NCBI RefSeq assembly: GCF_016899955.1
Contig: NZ_JACJJL010000031.1
Span: 1 to 34,205 of the forward strand
DNA from: Marseilla massiliensis
GTDB taxonomy: Bacteria > Bacteroidota > Bacteroidia > Bacteroidales > Bacteroidaceae
DNA length: 34,205 nucleotides
Reading direction: 5' to 3'
A program made the translations under genes and the position numbers. Positions 15,998-24,270 of the stretch are shown here, piece after piece. The notes under the pieces were generated by a model. It saw nothing but the letters and a program-made list of their open reading frames with translations, made no database searches and was not told the origin of the DNA. Position 1 is the first letter of the stretch. Every line of letters begins with the position of its first letter.

Positions 15998-17335
15998 ATG
16001 GATTGGCAACGACTTATCACCAACAAGCGCCTCGGCCAGGAGCATCGCCACGGCCTGCGCCACGACGACCGCTCTGAGTTCAAGCGCGACTACGACCGCC
16101 TTATCTTCTCGGCACCCTTCCGCCGCCTGCAGAACAAGACGCAGGTGTTCCCCCTGCCGGGCAGTGTCTTTGTGCACAACCGCCTCACCCACAGCCTCGA
16201 GGTGGCCAGCGTGGGCATGTCGCTCGGCTCCGACGTGGCCCGACAGCTGTGCCGGCGCGACCCCTCGCTGCTCGAGGCAGGCGTCGGCGACATCGGCCAG
16301 ATAGTGGCGGCGGCCTGCCTTGCCCACGACATGGGCAACCCGCCGTTCGGCCATTCGGGCGAGAAGGCCATACAGACTTTCTTCACCGAAGGGCCCGGCA
16401 GTACGCTCCGCGACAGCGTGAGCCCGGAGTTTTGGAGCGACATCACACATTTCGAGGGCAACGCCAACGCCTTCAGGCTGCTCACCCACCGCTTCTGCGG
16501 CCGCCGGCCGGGCGGCTTTGTCATGACTTACCCCACGCTGGCATCCATCGTGAAGTATCCGTACTCGTCGATGCTGGCGGGCAAGAAGGGCAAGTTTGGC
16601 TTCTTCGCCACCGAGCGCGAGGTGTACGAGCGCATTGCCGATGACCTCGGGCTGCGCAGGCTCTCGGCACCGGGCGAGCCGTTGCGCTGCGCCCGCCACC
16701 CGCTGGTCTACCTGGTTGAGGCCGCCGACGACATCTGTTACGAGATAATGGACATTGAAGACGCACACAAGCTGAGGCTGCTGTCGTACGAGGAGACAGA
16801 GCGGCTGCTGCTCGGCTTCTTTGCCGCCGAGGAGCAGGAGCACATTCGACAGCGCATGGTCGAGGAGCAGCTCGACGACCTCAACGAGCGTGTGGTCTAC
16901 ATGAGGGCCAGTGCCATAGGGCGGCTTGAGGGCGAGTGCGTGCGCGCCTTCGTTGACAACGAGGGGAGCATACTTGCCGGCGACTTCGAGGGGAGCCTTG
17001 TCGAGGCTGTCTCGCCCGCCGTGCGCTATGCCTACCGCCGTTGCGCCGAGGTGTCGCGTAAGCGCATCTACCGCAGCAAGCCGGTGCTCGACGTCGAACT
17101 GTCGGGATATAAGATCATGGCCACGCTCATGGAGCAGATGGTCGACGCCGTGCTCCATCCCGACCGCTATTACTCGCGCCAGCTCATCGGGCGGGTGAGC
17201 AGCCAGTACGACATTGCCTCGCCCGACCTCGAGACGCGCCTGATGGCTGTCATCGACTACATCAGTGGCATGACCGACATATATGCCCTCGATGTCTATC
17301 AGAAGATGATGGGCATGGCGCTGCCGATAGTTTGA
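15998..17335 (+). CDS. dgt: dGTP triphosphohydrolase (HD superfamily dNTPase)
   Basis: The enzyme hydrolyses dGTP, or dNTPs more generally, to nucleoside and triphosphate. The 445-residue product has the HD-domain metal ligands: THSLEV with His65, LAHDMGNPPFGHSGE with His110-Asp111, and a later Asp in EAADDICYEIMDIEDAH (about 244). The N-terminus, with FSAPFRRLQNKTQVFPL, is characteristic of dGTPases. The ATG at 15998 fits the family N-terminus; the upstream open part is proline/arginine-rich and non-conserved looking. It is divergent from dut, so two enzymes that adjust dNTP pools share one intergenic region. Confidence 0.94.
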   Translation: MDWQRLITNKRLGQEHRHGLRHDDRSEFKRDYDRLIFSAPFRRLQNKTQVFPLPGSVFVHNRLTHSLEVASVGMSLGSDVARQLCRRDPSLLEAGVGDIGQIVAAACLAHDMGNPPFGHSGEKAIQTFFTEGPGSTLRDSVSPEFWSDITHFEGNANAFRLLTHRFCGRRPGGFVMTYPTLASIVKYPYSSMLAGKKGKFGFFATEREVYERIADDLGLRRLSAPGEPLRCARHPLVYLVEAADDICYEIMDIEDAHKLRLLSYEETERLLLGFFAAEEQEHIRQRMVEEQLDDLNERVVYMRASAIGRLEGECVRAFVDNEGSILAGDFEGSLVEAVSPAVRYAYRRCAEVSRKRIYRSKPVLDVELSGYKIMATLMEQMVDAVLHPDRYYSRQLIGRVSSQYDIASPDLETRLMAVIDYISGMTDIYALDVYQKMMGMALPIV

Positions 17336-17359
17336 GTGTTCGGAAGGCAGGAGGCTTTT

Positions 17360-17617
17360 GGAGTTCAGGAGGATTTTTGGGAGTTCAGGAGTTGCAGGAG
17401 TACAGGAGTTCAGACAATAGTTTGGGAGACGGGGGAGCTTTATGCTAACCAAGAAGTGTGAGACGCTTAAGAGCACAAGAGGGCAAACAATGCATTAACA
17501 TGCCAAAGCTCCGAGCTATTGTCTGTACTCCTGTCTCCTGCCTTCCGTCTCCCAAACTATTGTCTGAACTCCTGTACTCCTGCAACTCCTGAACTCCTAA
17601 AAATCCTCCTGAACTCC
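17360..17617. repeat. 73-bp near-perfect inverted repeat between convergent genes
   Basis: The arm at 17360-17432 is the reverse complement of 17545-17617 with a single mismatch. It is built from GGAGTTCAGGAG-type words ending in CAGACAATAGTTTGGGAGAC. Similarity continues inward (GGAGCTTT) and outward (CAGGAG) with gaps; the right side carries extra related words. The central 112 bases have no gene. It fills most of the space between dgt and the SGNH hydrolase gene, so either transcript would form a very long stem that could act as a terminator. The GGAGTnC words are shared with the 44-bp array at 12406-12620. Confidence 0.9.
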
Positions 17618-17636
17618 TTAAGAATCTCCTGAAAAA

Positions 17637-18458
17637 TCAAAACACCGGCAGCGCCAGCAGCTGTTGCATCAGCGTCTTGGCCAGCCTCTCGTGTCCGGCG
17701 TCGTTGGGGTGCAGCCTGTCGGTGTCCGCCCGGTTGAAGTATTGCGCGTGCTCGTCAATCATGGGGTACAGGCCCGACAGCGCGTTGAGGTCAATCACCG
17801 GCACCGCCCAGATGTTGCCGGCCTCCTTCACCGCGTCGACATAGCTCGCAAGATATTCGCCGCACAGGTTGCGGTAGTCTTCGGTGGGTTGCCAGTTCTT
17901 GTCGTTGGCATAGAAGCCGGCGCGGTGTATGGGCGTGAGCAGCACAATCTGCTTCGTGGGATACATCTTCTTCACCGTGCTCAGCGCAATGTTGATGCGT
18001 CCGCGGTAGGTGCCGTTGTCCATGCACAGGTGCTGCTGCTTGCGGCTCACCAGGTGCTTGGGCTCGTGTATTCCCGCCATCACCTTCTCGTCGGTCTCCG
18101 TAAACCACTCGCCTATGGGCACCCCGGCGTTGTAGTCGTTGGTGCCGATGAATATCAGTATTGCGTCCACGCTGTCGCCGTGCTCGGTGTGCAGCTGCCC
18201 TGCCTGTCGCGGTATGTCGTTCCACTGCCTGCCGCTCACGGCATACACATAGGGCGTTATGCCCAGCCAGTCTTCCAGGAATCCCCAGTACTTCTTTTTC
18301 GACGCCTTGTTGCGCGGGTCGGTTATCGAGTCGCCGAAGTAAGCCACGCGCTTGCCCTGCCACGGGTGTGTCATCACCGTCTGTGCCGCCGTGGGCACCA
18401 TCATCAGTGCGCACATCAGCGCGCACGCCAGTTTCTGTCTTAAGTTGATGCTTGCCAT
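17637..18458 (-). CDS. Secreted SGNH/GDSL-type hydrolase (esterase-like)
   Basis: This 273-residue protein has a signal peptide ending PTAAQ and the SGNH block residues: GDSIT at 42-46 with nucleophile Ser44, a glycine in VSGRQWND (block II), GTND at 105-108 with Asn107, and DRLHPNDAGHERLA with Asp247 and His250 of the catalytic pair. Such enzymes remove acyl groups from lipids, polysaccharides or peptidoglycan; which substrate applies here is not visible. It is a single gene, convergent with dgt and with no partner. Confidence 0.9.
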   Translation of the reverse strand: MASINLRQKLACALMCALMMVPTAAQTVMTHPWQGKRVAYFGDSITDPRNKASKKKYWGFLEDWLGITPYVYAVSGRQWNDIPRQAGQLHTEHGDSVDAILIFIGTNDYNAGVPIGEWFTETDEKVMAGIHEPKHLVSRKQQHLCMDNGTYRGRINIALSTVKKMYPTKQIVLLTPIHRAGFYANDKNWQPTEDYRNLCGEYLASYVDAVKEAGNIWAVPVIDLNALSGLYPMIDEHAQYFNRADTDRLHPNDAGHERLAKTLMQQLLALPVF

Positions 18459-18778
18459 TTGTCTTTACATTATATTAATTGATTGTGTCACTTGTGCAGT
18501 CTGTGGTTTTAGGTTTGCCGTCACGCTGTCAAGCCCCGCCCCCGGTGCCGCCTGCCGCTGCGCCGCGGGCCGGAGCGTAGTGGCTTCCGGGGCGTGGCGT
18601 TGCAGCCCGCAGTGGCTGTGTTTTCATGGTGCAAAGTTAATAATCATTTTCCAATTACGGCCTCGCGGCGTCGCCTTTTTCCGGCGGGTGCGGCCCGTCG
18701 GCGCCACTCGCCGGGCGGCCCTGCGGCAGTAGGCGCCCCCGCTGCCTGTGCGCGCCCGGCCCTCCGGCCGTGGGGCGG
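18459..18778. other. Intergenic region with a minus-strand -7 element and no gene
   Basis: CAAAGTTA at 18632-18639 reads TAACTTTG on the minus strand and could start the SGNH hydrolase transcript with a leader of about 170 bases, though no good -33 box accompanies it. The rest is AT-rich near the gene and very GC-rich beyond 18520. I see no gene. Confidence 0.4.
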
Positions 18779-18866
18779 GGGCCGTTTTGGTTTGCCATAC
18801 GGGCCGTTTTGCCCGGCCGAAAGGGCCGTTTCGGCTCGCCGTATGGCCCGTTTTGCAATTCGCTGC
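18779..18866. repeat. 22-bp-period tandem repeat array (GGGCCGTT family), locus B
   Basis: GGGCCGTT starts at 18779, 18801 and 18823, and the one-base variant GGCCCGTT at 18845, each exactly 22 bases apart, with TTTTGC or TTTCGG following. It is the same family and period as 8040-8127, more than 10 kb away, but here the copies are closer to one another. No gene is read through it. Confidence 0.85.
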
Positions 18867-18984
18867 CTGTCAGGCCCTTGCGCAGCCTGCCCCCGGCCCC
18901 TGACCGTCGCGGGCCGGGCGCCGTGCCGCCCGCGCCCTTTCTCGCATGTTGTTTTAATGAATGCCCGCAAGTTGCCGGGCAGCC

Positions 18985-19473
18985 ATGTGCAGCCCGAAAG
19001 AGCACGCAAGATGGTGGCAAAGATATGGAGTACACCTGCAAGGTCTGTCGTCTCGGTTAATTTTGAACAGCTACTTAAGTAGATGTTCATAATTAATTGC
19101 CATCAAATTGTGCGCTATTTCGTAGATGCATGTCAAAGTCCGAAGAGAGAGCGTAGCGGGCTACGCGACCGATGAGACTTTGGTATGCGGCCCGAAAGAG
19201 CACGCAAGATGTTGGCAAAGATACAGAGGCCACTTGCAAGGTCTGTCGTCTCGGTTAATTTTGAACAGCTACTTAAGTAGATGTTCAAAATTAATTGCCA
19301 TCAAATTGTGCGCTATTTCGGAGATGCATGCCAAAGTCCGAAGAGAGAGCGTAGCGGGCTACGCGACCGATGAGACTTTGGTATGCGTCCCGAAAGAGCA
19401 TGCAAGATGGTGGCAAAGATGCAGAGGACACCTGCAAGGTCTGTCGTCTCGGTTAATTTTGAACAGCTACTTA
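18985..19473. repeat. 198-bp tandem repeat array, about 2.5 copies, with nested hairpins
   Basis: CCCGAAAG marks the unit at 18993, 19191 and 19389, spaced exactly 198 bases. Each full unit contains a 40-base palindrome centred on CTTAAG (19057-19096; 19255-19294) and a 61-base hairpin (19128-19188; 19326-19386), whose outer stem is GCATGTCAAAGTC/GACTTTGGTATGC and inner stem GCGTAG-CGGG-CTACGC. The third copy stops in the middle of the palindrome. Each unit also has GCAAAGAT(A/G), which on the minus strand resembles a -7 element. A plus-strand frame stays open because 198 is divisible by three, but I do not consider it a gene. Confidence 0.9.
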
Positions 19474-19830
19474 CACCTATATTATATATATCGGTGATAA
19501 TAGTCTGTTGCGTCCGGCCGTCAAAGCCATCCGCGCCATCTCCCCCGTGGCCGCCCTGCCTGTGCCTTGCCCGCGGCTTTGCCCCGGCGCGGGCGCTGCT
19601 CCCCGGCCGTGGCCCATGGCCGGCCTGCGCTGCCGTGGCTCGTGCGCGTTTTGCCCCGGCCCTCAGCCTGTTGCCGGTTTGTGCCGCCCTCTTTCGCCAA
19701 ACAGAGGCGGCAGGCCTGCCGCCACGCCGCCGTTGGTGGCGGTTGGCGGCCCGTCGGGGCAGCCAAATTAGTGTTGTCGATACATTTCTTGCCTTAAATT
19801 CCCGTTTCGTCCTTATTGTTTCATAATTCT
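19474..19830. other. Intergenic, GC-rich, no gene seen
   Basis: A short AT-rich stretch (TATATTATATATAT near 19480) is followed by about 270 very GC-rich bases and then AT-rich sequence. Open frames here are overlapping, repetitive in composition and lack family features. Confidence 0.5.
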
Positions 19831-20173
19831 AAGAGACGGACATGTTTTCACCATCCGGCCCCTTTTGCTCCGCTACGGCAGTAGGGTGGTGCAGGCGCTT
19901 ACGGCATATAACGCTTTGTATTGCAGCATTATACGCTAATTATTCACTCAAGATGCGTTCTGCCCGCCATGTTTTTGCCGAACTTAACGGCCTCGGATAT
20001 ATTATGGGATATGTTTAGCAATCTTTTACGGATAATGATGTTTTTTAAAAGAAAGTTTGTTTCGTCGTGAAAATTAGCCTAACTTTGCCGTTGGAAATGC
20101 TGAGATTAAGACCGTATTAGCTGGTTTCTAAGGGAAAGATTAAAATTCAAAGCATTAAGTGAATCCGTCTCTT
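19831..20173. promoter_or_regulatory. Candidate invertible promoter segment of the fimbrial locus
   Basis: AAGAGACGGA at 19831-19840 is exactly repeated in inverted form, TCCGTCTCTT, at 20164-20173. The 323 bases between hold the only strong promoter upstream of the fimbrial genes, now pointing toward them. Invertible promoters flanked by short inverted repeats control many surface loci in Bacteroidales. The repeat is only 10 bp and no recombinase gene is in the window, so this is a hypothesis. Confidence 0.4.
20056..20087 (+). promoter_or_regulatory. Fimbrial locus promoter
   Basis: TTTG at 20056-20059 and TAACTTTG at 20080-20087 are 20 bases apart, a full match to the Bacteroidota consensus. 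The leader of about 200 bases before 20298 contains a hairpin, TTAGCC-TTCC-GGCTAA at 20194-20209, which could add post-transcriptional control. Confidence 0.85.
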
Positions 20174-20297
20174 CCAACAGGGCGGATGGATATTTAGCCT
20201 TCCGGCTAAGGCCGCAGGCTCTGGTTTCTTGGCTTGCGCCATTGGATATGGATATACTATTTGGAATATAAAATAAGAGGATAATAACAAAGCTTTT

Positions 20298-20867
20298 ATG
20301 AAGAAACGATTGGCGTCATTGGTACTGTGCGGCCTGTTGGGCTACATGTCATCGCCAGCGCAGAACGTGGCACTGAAGACCAACCTGATGTATTTGGCCA
20401 CGGCCACGCCCAACCTCGGCGTTGAGGCGTCGGTGGGCCGGAAGCACACCGTGCAGCTCTTCTACGGCCTCCACCCCTGGAAGTCGGCCTCGGGGCGCAG
20501 CCTGCGCCACTGGGTGCTGCAGCCCGAATACCGCTATTGGTTCTGCGAGAGCTTCAACGGGTGGTTCGTGGGTGCCCATCTCATGGGCGGCGAGTTCAAT
20601 GTCTCCGACTTCGACATGCCGTTCGGCCTTTTCGACGGGCTCAAGACCCACCGCTACGACGGGTGGTTTGCCGGGGGAGGACTCACGCTGGGCTATCAGT
20701 GGATGCTGTCGCGACACTGGAACTTTGAGGCTTCTGTCGGCGTTGGCTACGACTACATCAAGTATGGAAAGTATGAATGTGGCCGGTGTGGCGAGAAACT
20801 GCAGTCGTCGCATACCAACTACTTCGGCCCGACGAAGGCTGCGCTCAGTTTCATGTACATATTTTAA
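20298..20867 (+). CDS. DUF3575 family protein, first gene of the fimbrial locus
   Basis: This 189-residue protein has a signal peptide ending SSPAQ and then NVALKTNLMYLATATPNLGV, the hallmark opening of DUF3575. WVLQPEYRYWFCESFNGWFVG and GYQWMLSRHWNFEASVGVGYDYIKY follow, and it ends in a Phe. The alternating aromatic pattern suggests a small outer-membrane beta-barrel. In Bacteroidales, DUF3575 genes often precede DUF3868 and fimbrillin genes, which fits here and suggests a role in exporting or anchoring fimbriae; the exact task is unknown. It sits 22 bases upstream of the next gene. Confidence 0.88.
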   Translation: MKKRLASLVLCGLLGYMSSPAQNVALKTNLMYLATATPNLGVEASVGRKHTVQLFYGLHPWKSASGRSLRHWVLQPEYRYWFCESFNGWFVGAHLMGGEFNVSDFDMPFGLFDGLKTHRYDGWFAGGGLTLGYQWMLSRHWNFEASVGVGYDYIKYGKYECGRCGEKLQSSHTNYFGPTKAALSFMYIF

Positions 20868-20889
20868 TGCTTCATAAACCACAAGACGT

Positions 20890-22305
20890 ATGCACACTTT
20901 CACACATTATATAATATGCTGCGCCATGGCGCTGTCGCTCGGGCAGGCTGCCCGGGCGCACAGCGAGGCGCAAAGGCTGGCCGCCGGACAGGTGCGCGTG
21001 GAGAATGTCAACGTAAGCAACGCCGGCGGAAGGCTTGTGGTGGGCCTCGAGCTCAACCTCGACTCGCTCCGGCTGCCCGCAAGCATGCAGTTTGTGTTCA
21101 CGCCCGTGGTCAGGGGGCGCACCCAGACCAGGCGGATGCCGCAGATAGTGGTCAACGGGCGCAGGGCCGACATCGCCTTCAGGCGAGGGGCAAGCAAGCG
21201 CTTCGAAGCCGACGTCACGGCTGTAAGGCGAAAGAACAACACACCGCAGACGGTGACTTACTCGGCGGTGCTGCCCTACGAACAGTGGATGGACAACTCC
21301 GACGTCGTGGTCAACGAAGACCTCTGCGGATGCGGCGACTTCATCGACAACCACGAGGTGCCACTGAAAAAGCTCAGGAAGCCTTTCATGCCATACCTCA
21401 GGCCGGCAGCCGAGGCACGCAAAGACCGCTCCGTGCAGGGCAGGGCTTACATAGAGTTCCCTGTCAACAAGACCACGCTCTATCCCGAATACCGCAATAA
21501 CCCCGCCGAACTGGCCAAGATAGTAGAGACCATCAGGGTGGTGAAGGAAGACAAGAACACCAAGATATCGGGCATCGTCATCCACGGATTCGCCTCGCCC
21601 GAGTCGCCATACGACCACAACGCATGGCTCGCCGAACACAGGGCTGCCACACTGAAAGACCACGTCAGGAAGATGCTTGACATGGACAACTCGCTGTTCC
21701 GGGTGGGCTACACAGCCGAAGACTGGAAGGGGCTGCGCGAATATGTGGCCGCCAGCTCGCTGCCACACCGCGACGAGATTCTGCAGGTGGTCGACGACAG
21801 CCGGCTCGACCCCGACACGAGGGAGTGGCGCATCAAGCTGAGGTGGCCGGACGACTACCGCATCATGCTCGACGAATGCTACCCGACGCTGCGCCACTCT
21901 GACTATGTGGTGAACTATACCGTCAAGGCGTTCTCCGTAGACGAGACGCGCGAGGTGATGAAGACCAATCCCAAGCTGCTGTCGCTCGAAGAGATGTTCT
22001 TGCTGGCGCAGACCTACGAGCCAGGCTCCGGCGAGTTTAACCAGGTGATGGAGACGGCCGTGCGCCTGTTCCCTGCCGACCCGACCGCCAACATCAACGC
22101 CGCACTCGCCAGGATGGCTTCGGGCGACATCGACGCGGCAGCCGACTGCCTCGACAAGGCCGGCAACACGCCAAGGGCCATCCACGCACGTGGGGTCATG
22201 GCACTGCTCAAGGGCGACAGCAACATGGCTCTCAGGCTGTTCCGCGAAGCGCTCGCAGCAGGCGACGCCGACGCGCAACGCAACATAGACATACTGGAAC
22301 TGTGA
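20890..22305 (+). CDS. DUF3868 / OmpA-like / TPR protein of the fimbrial locus
   Basis: This 471-residue exported protein has three parts. The N-terminal DUF3868-like beta domain (residues about 20-150) contains VENVNVSNAGGRLVVGLELN. An OmpA-like segment (about 175-275) reads YIEFPVNKTTLYPEYRNN, GIVIHGFASPESPYDHN and LAEHRAATLKDHV, resembling the peptidoglycan-binding fold. The C-terminal third is TPR-like, LFPADPTANINAALARM and HARGVMALLKGDSNMALRLF. Such proteins accompany fimbrillin genes in Bacteroidales and may hold the assembly site to the cell wall; this is inferred. It is 140 bases upstream of the major fimbrillin gene. Confidence 0.87.
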   Translation: MHTFTHYIICCAMALSLGQAARAHSEAQRLAAGQVRVENVNVSNAGGRLVVGLELNLDSLRLPASMQFVFTPVVRGRTQTRRMPQIVVNGRRADIAFRRGASKRFEADVTAVRRKNNTPQTVTYSAVLPYEQWMDNSDVVVNEDLCGCGDFIDNHEVPLKKLRKPFMPYLRPAAEARKDRSVQGRAYIEFPVNKTTLYPEYRNNPAELAKIVETIRVVKEDKNTKISGIVIHGFASPESPYDHNAWLAEHRAATLKDHVRKMLDMDNSLFRVGYTAEDWKGLREYVAASSLPHRDEILQVVDDSRLDPDTREWRIKLRWPDDYRIMLDECYPTLRHSDYVVNYTVKAFSVDETREVMKTNPKLLSLEEMFLLAQTYEPGSGEFNQVMETAVRLFPADPTANINAALARMASGDIDAAADCLDKAGNTPRAIHARGVMALLKGDSNMALRLFREALAAGDADAQRNIDILEL

Positions 22306-22445
22306 CAAGAGGGCTTTGACCCGGCAGTGACGCCACCACCCCGACATGGCTCTGCGGGATGGGGACGGCAGGCCGCAAGGGCCGATGCCATGGTACCAAA
22401 AGAGATAAACAAGACCAAATTAACAAACAATTATCAAAGAAAATC

Positions 22446-24224
22446 ATGAAGAATCTGAAAATTTTCTCAATCGCATTGGCAGCGCTGATGCTTGGGGCCT
22501 GCTCTAACGACGAGGTCGTTCAGGATGGGGGCAGTGACCCGGTGTGGAACTCGGATGGCAAGGGCTATGTGAGCTTCTCTATACAATTGCCTACACAACC
22601 CAACACTCGTGCATGGGACGACAGTAAACACTTCGACGACGGTACGCCGTCTGAGTATAAGGTGGAGAACGCCACGCTCATCCTCTTCGCAGGCAATGAG
22701 GGCAGCGAGGTTGTGAACAGCGCCTATGAGTTGAATCTGAAATTCTCGCCAAAAGGCTCTGCTACCGACCAGATCACTACGACGGCAAAGATCACCCAGG
22801 AAATCAACAAGATCGATGCAAAGTCAATCAAGGCTCTCGTTGTGCTCAACCACAACTATCTGTTCAACTTGAACAACAACCAGATTCATTTGACAGGCAA
22901 CCAAGCCACAGCTGAAGGCATGACTCTCAAAGAGCTCAATGACGCCATGGTGAGCATTGCTGAGGATTTCAGCTGGCACAAGGCAGGCCTGCTTATGTCT
23001 AATGCAGTGATGGCCGACAAGCAGGGCGGCACCGTAGACCCGTCGGGAGCAAAGATTGTTGGCCCGCTCGTGACCATCGACAAGGCCAAGATTCACTCCA
23101 CACGTGCCGAGGCCGACGCCGACCCAGCTGCCACTATCTATGTTGAGCGCGCCGAGGCCAAGGTGACGGTCAACTCAGGCAATATCAACGAAACAACAGT
23201 TTCGAAGATGCCTTTTGAGATAGTTGGATGGGTTCTCGACAACACAAGCAAGAAGAACTACCTCACACGACAGACCATTGGCTTCGATAATTGGAAGAGT
23301 TATACTTCTGAACTTCTTGCCGATGGAGCTAAAGACTATCGCATGGTGGGCAACAATGCTATAGCAGACGGCCTTTACAGGCTGTATTGGGCTGTCGACC
23401 CCAACTATGCCAACATTAGCTCTACTCTTTCAACGGAGTATAGCACTGTTGGCGGGGCTACCGCCACCATCGCCGACGGCGATATGCTGAAAGCCGACGG
23501 TGTGGCTGCTGGCTACTGCTTTGAGAACACCACCGACCTCGCACACATGACCGAGCAAAACCTTACACGCGTCATCGTAAAGGCTAAGTTCAATGGTGGC
23601 AATCCCTTCTACATCATCGACGGCAATGCCGAGAACACAAGCTCGTTCATGAATGAAGATGCTGTGAAGAAAGAGGTGATGGCCCGCATGTTTACCAATC
23701 CCGATTTCGCAAAGTGGGCAAAGGCTAATGTTGGGACAGGCAATACTTTGAAGTCTGACGAGGATTTCGATGTGACTCTTTCCGATGAGGCTGCCGGAGT
23801 GCGCACGGTTAAATCCATCGCTCTCAATGCCGCAGGTACGGCTAAGATGAAAGCTGGAGCTGCAGCAATGCCAAGCGATGCAGTAACAACAGCCAACGAG
23901 CTTATCTCTCTGTCTTACTATGCCGACGGCGTGGCTTACTATCCTGTTTACATCGCACACTTCGGTCAGGGCCAGACCCCGTGGTCTGAATCCGACTACG
24001 ATGATGCAATGATTTATGGCGCAGATAGCGACGCCCGCTATCTTGGCCGCTATGGCGTGGTGCGCAACAACTGGTATGACATCAGCGTGACATCAATCAA
24101 GGCTCTCGGCTCTCCCAACGTGACTGTGGTGACGAATGAGCCTGTCGACAAGAAGGAGTCTTACATCTCAGTGAAGATCAACGTGCTCTCTTGGGCAAAG
24201 CGCACTCAGTCTGTCGATCTCTGA
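22446..24224 (+). CDS. Mfa1-like major fimbrillin (structural subunit)
   Basis: This 592-residue protein is a fimbrial shaft subunit of the Mfa1 type. It has a lipobox, LMLGAC (Cys19), then a beta-strand followed by TRA with Arg55. In the known system the lipidated subunit reaches the surface, an arginine-specific protease removes the N-terminal strand, and the freed groove takes the C-terminal strand of another subunit. The C-terminus here, VLSWAKRTQSVDL, is the usual terminal strand. Other family-like stretches are VERAEAKVTVNSG and YGVVRNNWYDISVTSIKALG. Base composition is strikingly lower in G+C than its neighbours. A strong terminator hairpin follows. It is third in the locus and next to the anchor gene. 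The start at 22446 gives the signal peptide. Confidence 0.9.
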   Translation: MKNLKIFSIALAALMLGACSNDEVVQDGGSDPVWNSDGKGYVSFSIQLPTQPNTRAWDDSKHFDDGTPSEYKVENATLILFAGNEGSEVVNSAYELNLKFSPKGSATDQITTTAKITQEINKIDAKSIKALVVLNHNYLFNLNNNQIHLTGNQATAEGMTLKELNDAMVSIAEDFSWHKAGLLMSNAVMADKQGGTVDPSGAKIVGPLVTIDKAKIHSTRAEADADPAATIYVERAEAKVTVNSGNINETTVSKMPFEIVGWVLDNTSKKNYLTRQTIGFDNWKSYTSELLADGAKDYRMVGNNAIADGLYRLYWAVDPNYANISSTLSTEYSTVGGATATIADGDMLKADGVAAGYCFENTTDLAHMTEQNLTRVIVKAKFNGGNPFYIIDGNAENTSSFMNEDAVKKEVMARMFTNPDFAKWAKANVGTGNTLKSDEDFDVTLSDEAAGVRTVKSIALNAAGTAKMKAGAAAMPSDAVTTANELISLSYYADGVAYYPVYIAHFGQGQTPWSESDYDDAMIYGADSDARYLGRYGVVRNNWYDISVTSIKALGSPNVTVVTNEPVDKKESYISVKINVLSWAKRTQSVDL

Positions 24225-24270
24225 TAGGCCGATACCAACGTAAGCATTTAGATATCAAACCACACGAAAG

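Noticed and set aside
19126..19497. 123-residue open frame with an in-frame 66-residue repeat (VRRESVAGYATDETLV)
   Set aside because: It stays open only because the 198-bp repeat is divisible by three. It spans hairpins and palindromes, lacks a start signal or family match, and ends where the repeat ends.
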